Source: Vibrio cyclitrophicus (GTDB lineage: Bacteria; Pseudomonadota; Gammaproteobacteria; Enterobacterales; Vibrionaceae). From it: a DNA stretch of 64,000 nt. Numbering within the stretch: the stretch's first letter is position 1; each line of letters begins with the position of its first letter. The stretch covers positions 1,984,001-2,048,000 of the forward strand of contig CP065366.1 of the NCBI GenBank assembly GCA_023206055.1, in the 5' to 3' direction. The notes under the pieces were generated by a model. The model saw only the letters and a program-made list of their open reading frames with translations. It was not told the DNA's origin and did no database searches. The position numbers and the translations under genes were made by a program. This document shows positions 1 through 8,100 of this stretch, piece by piece.

Positions 1-1
1 G

Positions 2-712
2 GAACAAATGGCGGCTACAATTCGTGAAGTCGCTACCCTTGCTCATGAGTCTAGCTCACAAACGATGGACGCTCGCGGCGTTGCCCAGAGTGGTCAAGTA
101 AAGGTTTCAAACACATTGGAGTCTATCTCTAACCTATCTCAAGAGATCCAATCCGCTTCACAAGCAGTAGAAGAGCTTGATGCCAACGCGGCGCAGATCG
201 ATGAGGTGGTCGCAACTATCAATGGCATTTCAGAGCAGACTAACCTATTGGCACTGAATGCTGCCATAGAGGCTGCTCGTGCAGGCGAGCAAGGTCGTGG
301 ATTCGCTGTTGTTGCCGATGAAGTTCGTGCCCTTGCAGGTCGTACTCAACAAGCAACAGTTGAAATCCAAAGTATGATTGAGTCATTACAACGTAACAGC
401 CAATCACTGACCAAACTGATGGAAGTCACGGTGAACAATGCTAATGAAGGTCAAACACTGATGTCAGAAGTGAACGTTGAGATCGGTTCATTAGCTGAAA
501 AGAACCAGTCTATTTCAGATAGCAGCACTCAAATTGCTACCGCGGCTGAAGAGCAAGGCGTAGTAGCTGACAACATTGCACAAAGTGTTGAAGAGATTCG
601 TCATCAGTCAGACAGCATCTGCGAGATGATCAGTAAGAGTAATTCCAATGTTGACCAACTTCGTAAACAAAGCGATACGATGGAAGGTTTGCTGACCGGT
701 CTTAAAGCTTAA
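2..712 (+). CDS. Methyl-accepting chemotaxis protein, C-terminal part (5' end outside window)
   Basis: This is the cytoplasmic signalling half of a chemoreceptor. The reading frame is open to the first base of the window, so the ATG at 8 is internal and the sensor domain, membrane segments and HAMP lie upstream. The highly conserved hairpin tip that contacts CheA and CheW is visible (EQTNLLALNAAIEAARAGE followed by GRGFAVVADEVRALA, about 75-110 codons into the visible part). Long heptad helices flank it on both sides. The ligand cannot be told from this part. No C-terminal CheR-docking pentapeptide is evident; the protein ends in LTGLKA. A strong hairpin terminator follows at 751. Family assignment is certain; specificity is unknown. 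Confidence 0.95.
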   Translation, partial: EQMAATIREVATLAHESSSQTMDARGVAQSGQVKVSNTLESISNLSQEIQSASQAVEELDANAAQIDEVVATINGISEQTNLLALNAAIEAARAGEQGRGFAVVADEVRALAGRTQQATVEIQSMIESLQRNSQSLTKLMEVTVNNANEGQTLMSEVNVEIGSLAEKNQSISDSSTQIATAAEEQGVVADNIAQSVEEIRHQSDSICEMISKSNSNVDQLRKQSDTMEGLLTGLKA

Positions 713-750
713 TACTGATATCCAACCAATATGTGTTGTTAATCATTACT

Positions 751-775
751 AGGGCTGCTTCTGCAGCCCTTTCTT
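751..775 (+). terminator. Rho-independent terminator after the chemoreceptor gene
   Basis: A perfect 8-bp stem (AGGGCTGC / GCAGCCCT) with a TTCT loop is followed by a T-rich run. It lies 39 bases after the chemoreceptor stop codon. Confidence 0.85.
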
Positions 776-840
776 ATTTGCTTTTCACCTGTACTTCCCC
801 GACAATACCCCTCCTTCAAATTCAACAAACAGAGTAAATT

Positions 841-2034
841 ATGACTCCTTCAATTCATCTAGCTAAAGGCCGAGATAAATCACTACGCCGCAAACACCCT
901 TGGGTATTTTCACGCGGTATCGATAAGGTCGAAGGCGAACCAAAACAAGGTGAAACTGTAGACGTATATGCTCAAAATGGTCAGTGGCTCGCAAAAGCAG
1001 CTTACTCACCAGAATCTCAAATTCGAGCTCGTGTTTGGACATTTGAAAAAGAAGAAATCAACAAGGCGTTCTTCGTAAAACGAATTCAAGACGCACAGTC
1101 TTTACGTGAAGACATCATTGAGCGTGATGGTCTAACGGGCTACCGCCTAACGGCCGCAGAGTCTGATGGCTTGCCAGGTATCACAATCGACAAATACCAA
1201 GACTTCCTTGTTTGCCAACTGCTAAGTGCTGGCGCTGAGTTTAACAAAAGTGTATTAATTGAAGCGTTAATCGAGTGCTTCCCTGATTGCAACATCTACG
1301 AGCGTTCAGACGTGGCAGTTCGTAAGAAAGAAGGCTTAGAACAAGTTGTCGGTGTTCTTCACGGTGAAGAACCACCTAAATCAGTGGTCATTGAAGAAAA
1401 CGGTGTGAAAATCAGCGTAAACATTATCGAAGGCCATAAAACGGGCTTCTATATGGACCAGCGTGATAGCCGTAAAGAATCGATGAAATACGTTAAAGGT
1501 AAAGATGTCCTTAACTGTTTCTCGTACACAGGTGGTTTTGGTCTGTATGCCCTTAAAGGTGATGCTAAGCGTGTAATCAATGCAGACGTTTCTCAATTAG
1601 CTCTTGATACAGCTAAGTTCAACGCTGAGCTGAATGAGTTCGACATCTCGAAAAAGCGTGCAGTATTCCTAAACGCAGACGTATTCAAACTACTTCGCGA
1701 ATACCGAGACCAAGGCACGAAGTTCGACGTAGTGATCATGGATCCACCAAAATTCGTTTCAAGTAAGAACAACCTGACATCTGGCGCGAACGGCTATAAA
1801 GACGTTAACATGCTTGCGATGCAAATACTGAAACCAGGTGGCACTCTACTCACCTATTCTTGTTCAGGCTTAATGGGCGCTGACTTATTCCAAAAAATCA
1901 TCGCTGATGCAGCATTAGATGCAGGCCGCACTGTTAAATTCGTAGAACGCTTCGAGCAAGCAGCCGATCACTTAACAGATACAGCCTACCCAGAAGGTTT
2001 CTACCTGAAAGGTTTTGCTTGTAAGGTTCTTTAA
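841..2034 (+). CDS. rlmI: 23S rRNA m5C1962 methyltransferase RlmI
   Basis: RlmI uses S-adenosylmethionine to methylate C1962 of 23S rRNA. The 397-residue product has the family length and architecture. An N-terminal PUA RNA-binding domain (about residues 1-75, with HPWVFSRGI) is followed by a central linker and a Rossmann methyltransferase domain. Motif I is LNCFSYTGGFGLYA (about 225), motif IV is VIMDPPKF (about 300), and motif VI is TYSCSG with the candidate catalytic cysteine (about 340). It is a monocistronic gene between two terminators. The ribosome binding site is weak (AGAG), but the ATG gives the standard family N-terminus (MTPSIHLAKGRDKSLRRKHP). Confidence 0.93.
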   Translation: MTPSIHLAKGRDKSLRRKHPWVFSRGIDKVEGEPKQGETVDVYAQNGQWLAKAAYSPESQIRARVWTFEKEEINKAFFVKRIQDAQSLREDIIERDGLTGYRLTAAESDGLPGITIDKYQDFLVCQLLSAGAEFNKSVLIEALIECFPDCNIYERSDVAVRKKEGLEQVVGVLHGEEPPKSVVIEENGVKISVNIIEGHKTGFYMDQRDSRKESMKYVKGKDVLNCFSYTGGFGLYALKGDAKRVINADVSQLALDTAKFNAELNEFDISKKRAVFLNADVFKLLREYRDQGTKFDVVIMDPPKFVSSKNNLTSGANGYKDVNMLAMQILKPGGTLLTYSCSGLMGADLFQKIIADAALDAGRTVKFVERFEQAADHLTDTAYPEGFYLKGFACKVL

Positions 2035-2079
2035 TTTTAGAGCTTTAGAATCTAGCTTTTCTAGAAAACAAGATGTATT

Positions 2080-2106
2080 AAAAAAGGGCCTTTCGGCCCT
2101 TTTTGT
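2080..2106. terminator. Bidirectional terminator between rlmI and the adhesin gene
   Basis: The stem AAAAGGGCC / GGCCCTTTT with a short TTTC loop has an A-run on one side and a T-run on the other, so it can serve both convergent genes. Confidence 0.88.
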
Positions 2107-2116
2107 TATTCATGAA

Positions 2117-5100
2117 TTAAGAGTTTGGTAGGTTAGTCATTAGTGAATTAACTAAATTTGTCAATTCATCACCGGAATAAACACCAGAAGAATCGACGTC
2201 AAAGCCATTAAGATTACTTGCTTGGCCCTGCAATACTATAGTTTGAGAACCTTGATCATTAGTAATGGTTAACTCTAGGTCTTGGTTGTTATCGCTAACC
2301 TTAGCTGACAAATGTTCAAGAACATCATCCATTGTATTTTCATCGTGAAGGAGTTCAGACAAATCAATACGGTCACTGCCCACTTCAAAGTCAGTAATAA
2401 CGTCTTGATAGTTGTTCAAAGGTTCATCAACCCACTTGAAGATATCATCACCGTCACCACCAGTCAGAATGTCATCACCTAAACCGCCGATTAAAATATC
2501 GCTACCGTCGCCACCGAGTAAGATATCGTCACCAGCAGCTCCTAGAAGTACATCATTACCAGCATGACCTAAGATAATGTCATCTTGTCCAGTACCCTGG
2601 AACTGATCATCACCTGTCGATGCATTAAACGAAGAAGTAGGTGCAACATTCACCTCTCCGCTAGGGCTTAGATTTAATGTAATAAGTTGCTGTGATTGAA
2701 CACCTTGACTGTCTTCTACGGTTACAAGAATTTCAAATGCAACCGCCTTACCAGCTTCAATGTCTGTGCTTCCACTTGATGGTTGGAAATAGTACGACCC
2801 GTCCTGTGCAATACGGAATTCGCCATAACCTATATCAACAACTAATTCATTCCCTACGGTATCTTTGGTAAATGTTAGACCGGTAGGCATATTAACGTTA
2901 TTACCATCAGCATCGATTTTTTGAATCACTGACGCTTTAGTATCATCAATCATCACCGCTACAGCATCTAAACCAGATAGCGTTAATAATAATGAACCAG
3001 CAATACCAATTGTAGGGCGTAGCTTAGGTAGTTCCGTAGTGATAGTAGAATCTGGAATATAGACAACTTTACCATTGCTACCAGCGACCTCGTTTAGTCC
3101 GCTTGCAGGAACATTGCCCGAGCTACCTATACCAACGGCTGTTACATCTTTATCAACAATGAAAGCATCCCAATCACTGTTGATATCACTGTCCCAACTG
3201 CCATTGTTTTGACCATCACTCAAGAAGTACACAACATCATTAGTTTCACCTGGTGTCAGGTCTGACACAGGAGAAACCTTATAACCATCAATTGCAGCTT
3301 CTACTCCATCTTCATAATAAGTCCAGCCTTGTGCGTCAAAGATACCGTTATAATTATCCTCATCTATTTTTTCTTGAGCTGTCTCTAAAAGAGCGATTGC
3401 TTCAGTAACAGTTTTCCAGCCTGTATTCGTAGCATTAGAATCAAAGTCTATTAGTTGTACCCAAACTTTTTCACTGCCTTCTTGTGAATCGACGTTTTTC
3501 AAGAGATTAATTGACGCTTGAAGCACATATTCAATTCTCATGTCGCTCAGTTCGCTAGGAATGCTTGCCATGCTGCCAGATGAGTCAATAATCAGTGAGA
3601 TAACCGTTGTTGGAATACTGCCACCTTGATCCGCCATTACATCGTTAGTTTCAGCAACGTTGACACTAGTTTTGGCTGTTGAACCGTTCACATCCACCGC
3701 GACCACTTCAACATCTAGGTCTAGGTCTAGCGCTTCACCAGATGTGTCTCTTACTGCAAGATTGTCATAATTAATATGCTGAGTAGTGTCTCCTACAATA
3801 TCAATGACCCAAACAGATTCATCGCCAACGGTTACGAAACCACCAAGAACATTACCAGTATCTATATCAATAATTTCTGCTGAATCTGGTAACCCGGAAA
3901 TTCTAACTTCATCTAGGTACTCACTTCCGTCAGTATCAGCAACCGAAGCTGTAACTGTAAACCCAGCATCTTGTTGAAGCACATTGAATGTTCCATCTTC
4001 ATTCAGTTCAACAATGGCATCAGCAAAAATTAAACGTTCAATTTGATACAGCTTGTCACCAGTACTGCCCGACTCCGGTGTGTCGCGATTCAAATTATCA
4101 ATGATTGTCCAATCATGTAACGTCGTCGTATCACCGACAAAAGTTAGATTGTATTCAGAAAAGTTACCTTCATATACTGCTGTATCAATAGCGTTTTCAG
4201 CATCCAAAGAACCTGTACCGCCAGATATATGATCATCCCCATCACGTCCAACGAAAATATCAGAACCGGTGCCTCCTGGGTTTGTATTAGCATCTCCAAT
4301 CAAACTATCTCCAGAACTTACATCAGAGCCAACGATTAAATCATTTCCTACAGTTCCCGTTTTTTGACCATATTGATTCATTACAGTATGACCAAGTTCA
4401 GCATAATCACTCTCAGTGAAACTGGTATTAGCGTCAGCATTTACCAGCTTAGTATGCAGTGCATCACTAATTACAACATTTGAAGCATCCCCAAACACTA
4501 CTGTGACATTAGGTTTATCGGCTACAGCATTAACAGCAAGCGTTGCAGTACCTTCACTTGAATTTACTCCATCTGAAACTGTGACTGTAAACGGAACGCT
4601 ATCGAAGTGTTTATCCGATACTGGTGTAAAATCTGCAGAAGTCACCTGCCCTTCTGAATCTATTACAAGCTGAATTGAACCATAAGATGGATCAACCGTT
4701 ACACCGGTAATGAATGTTTGGTCACCATCAGCATCAGTAATATTAAGCTTATCCAGAGACAAACTAACAACCTGATCTTCGTTAGAGGCGTCAAACTGAG
4801 AGTCACTCAAAACTGGTGCACTATTAGTTGAATCCTCTGTACTTGGAGTGGAAATAGTTATAATACCAGTATCAGTTCCTTTATCGCTGTCTGTAGCTTC
4901 ATAGCTTATTTTTTCAGTAACTATCGCATCTACAACTTCGACGCCTTGTAGAGTGATATTTGAGTTAGATTGGCTAGATTGATCTCCATGGACTGTATAC
5001 ACACGTATCTCATCAAAACCACCATCAAGCTGGATATTGGCAGCAAATTCACCGCTTCCATCATAAACTGTAGAATTGCTATCATCATCAAAGATGTAAG

Positions 5101-8100
5101 GGTCGTTACCTACCTGCACACCATCTTTAAATAGGATAACTTGTATCTCAGCATCAGCAGAATTGTTGTCAGCGTAATGAGCCCAAATACTACCAAAATC
5201 AATATTGACCTCAGTTACAGTTACCTCAGTCACATTAGAACCACCAACCTGAGTGAAATCTATAGAAATATAATCTTTTGTTGAAACATCAAGTTCACTA
5301 TCACCGACTCCTAACCCTGACTCATTGTCCGCACTATCATAATGCAATGTTTCAGGTGTTAAAGTACTAGAGGAATCTGGCTTATTCCCATCGAAGCGAC
5401 CACCAGAAATTACTACACCACTATCCAATGCGTAAGATGTTTCTGAACCACTAATATTGTTAAAATCAACTGAGGCATCAAAAGACAGGTCAGAATTTAC
5501 AGTTTCATCTAGCACATATTCAATTTGTGAATCTTCACTTAGAACTGTGTCCTCATCTATCAATGTTCGGGTTAGCCCTTCAACCACATATAAAGAACCT
5601 AGTTCTGGAAGGTCAATAATCGAAAGTTGCACTTCTTTATTATCAGTACTACCTAAATCATCTTCAGCATCACTAACATGTGTATCAAAGGAGAATTGAG
5701 CAGATTGTTCGCTGCCAAGCCCAATTGAAAAACTTGTAGCAGTAGGGTCAATATTGGTAGACAACGCATCAGCACCAATAAACTGAGTACCCACTGGCTG
5801 ATCTTGATATGTTAACTCGGCAGAAACATTCAGTTCACCATCGACAACCGTGCCCATATCGACATCAAATGATAAAGACCCAGAATCTATATCAGCTTGA
5901 GTAAGAACTCTAGTCTCAGCAACTTGCCCTTCGACTTGAACCGTCAATGTAGCACCGACTTCAGCCCCAACAGGTAACAATACACTGTATGAAACCATAG
6001 TTCGGTCACTGTTAATAATATCGTCTTCATCTTTTACGATAACGACCGAAGGAGCAAATAGCTCTTCAACAGTTTTTCCACCATCAGTAAAATTAAAGTT
6101 TTCAAACTCAATGAAGGTATTCACATCACCATTGTTTTCGGTGATTGACACTGAACCATCAGCATTAAGTGTGACTGAAGCCGAGTCCAAAGAGAAATCA
6201 AACACAGCAGTATCTGTACCATCTCCACCATCAACAACCAATCTGTTATCAATGTCATCTACAGTGGCATTGAATTGATCATCTCCTTCGCCAAGTAAAA
6301 CGAAGTCATCGGCTGCTTCTTGTTGAGCTGGGTCAAAGTCACCATGGTAGTAATGTACGGTATTCGATGATTCGCTAGTGTTACCGTAATTATCAACTTG
6401 TTTGGCTGTAAAGAATTCATTGTCATTAACAGACGTAGAAATTAGGTCCGATATATCAATGATCCAGTTGCCATCGTTATCTACTGTAATCGGAGCAACG
6501 TTCACCTGATTATTATCTTCATCGAATAGTAATATTGCTGAGCCAGGCTCACCAGTACCATGCAATGTAACTTCAGAATAATCACTAGCTGCAGAATCAT
6601 CTGAAATATTTGTAATGGATGGCACATCTGGTGCATCAAGGTCAAAGAAATAAGGTTCCGTCGTACTAGCTACAACAGTATTACCTGCATCATCCGTTAC
6701 GGTGACTTTAGCCGTTAGTATCGCTCCACCTTCAGATTCTCCATCAGGGATTAAGTTCGATCCAAGCGTCGTAAATTCATATTTATAACCAACCTGTTCA
6801 CCATTTGAATTCAAGTATGGTTCACTAGATACAACACCGGAACCAATTAACTCTCCCTGCAAATAAAAATCGATCTTGTCACCTGGTTGCGCGTCTTTGT
6901 TTACAAAACCAACAACACTGATATTTTCACTAGATTCAGCACCATTAATTTTGTGATCGCCAGCTATATTTAGAATGTCTATTTCTGCTTGAACACTCGC
7001 ATCCACAACCGCACTGTCTGTACCTGGTTGGGACACGTTGCCGTCGCTGTCAGTCTGCGTTGCATCGACCTGGATGCTTGCGCCCTCTAACACGGTTTCT
7101 GTCCAAGTGATGGTGCCATTGTTGTAGCTGTAGTTGCTGTCGTTCAACTCGTAAACTGGCGCATCTTCTGTGCCTGTGTTACTCAGCGTCAGCACGATGT
7201 CGGTGCCACCTTTGATGCTCAACGTCACTTGTCCGCCGTCAACCAATTCGGCGTGGTTCACGTCAACCTTCACTTGAACGTTGTCATCACCCAGCTCGTC
7301 TTTGTTGATCACGCCATCGTTGTTCGCATCATCCACGATAGTCACGGTTGGCGCACCAGCGTCCGCCGTGGTGTCTTTCGCAACCGTGTCGTCTGCGGTC
7401 TCTACGTTGCCATCTTGGTCGGTGAACGTCGCGTCCACAGTCAAGGTGCCATCTTTCAGGCTGCTCACGTCCACGTTTGGCACTTCGAAGGTGCCGTCCG
7501 CTTTCACCGTCACGTCGTTCAGAACGATATCTGCCGTGCTGTCGTCGCCATCGCTGATCACCAAGTCCACGGTCGCCGCTGCGGTTTCACCGATGTTGCC
7601 GCTGATGGTCGCTGTCTCGGTACCTGTGATCTCATCATCGTTATCGTCAGCTGTGCTGTCTGTGATGCTCACCGTTGGCTGTGTGATGCCATCGGCTGGC
7701 TCATCTGTCTCGTCACCGTAAGTGGTGTCTACAACTGCGCTATCGCTACCTTCAACTGACTCATTACCGTCGCTGTCGGTCTGCGTTGCATCGACCTTGA
7801 TGCTTGCGCCCTCTGCCACGGTTTCTGTCCACGTGATGGTGCCATTGTTGTAGCTGTAGTTGCTGTCGCTTATCTCGCCGTCTTCATTCAGGCTCAGCGT
7901 CACTGTGCTTGCGCTGCCACCATTGGTGATGGTCAGTGTCACTTCACCGCCTTCAACCAACTCGACGTGGTTCACATCAACCTTCACTTGAACCTGGTCA
8001 TTACCCAGCTCGTCTTTGTTGATCACGCCATCGTCTGGATTGTTGTCATCCACGATGCTCACGCTTGGCGCGCTTACATCAACGGATGTGTCAACTCCAT

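Noticed and set aside
7229..7759. 176-codon plus-strand ORF (and the overlapping 7281-7721 frame)
   Set aside because: It lies opposite the GC-rich block of the adhesin gene; open antisense frames are expected from that codon bias, and no ribosome binding site or family pattern is present.
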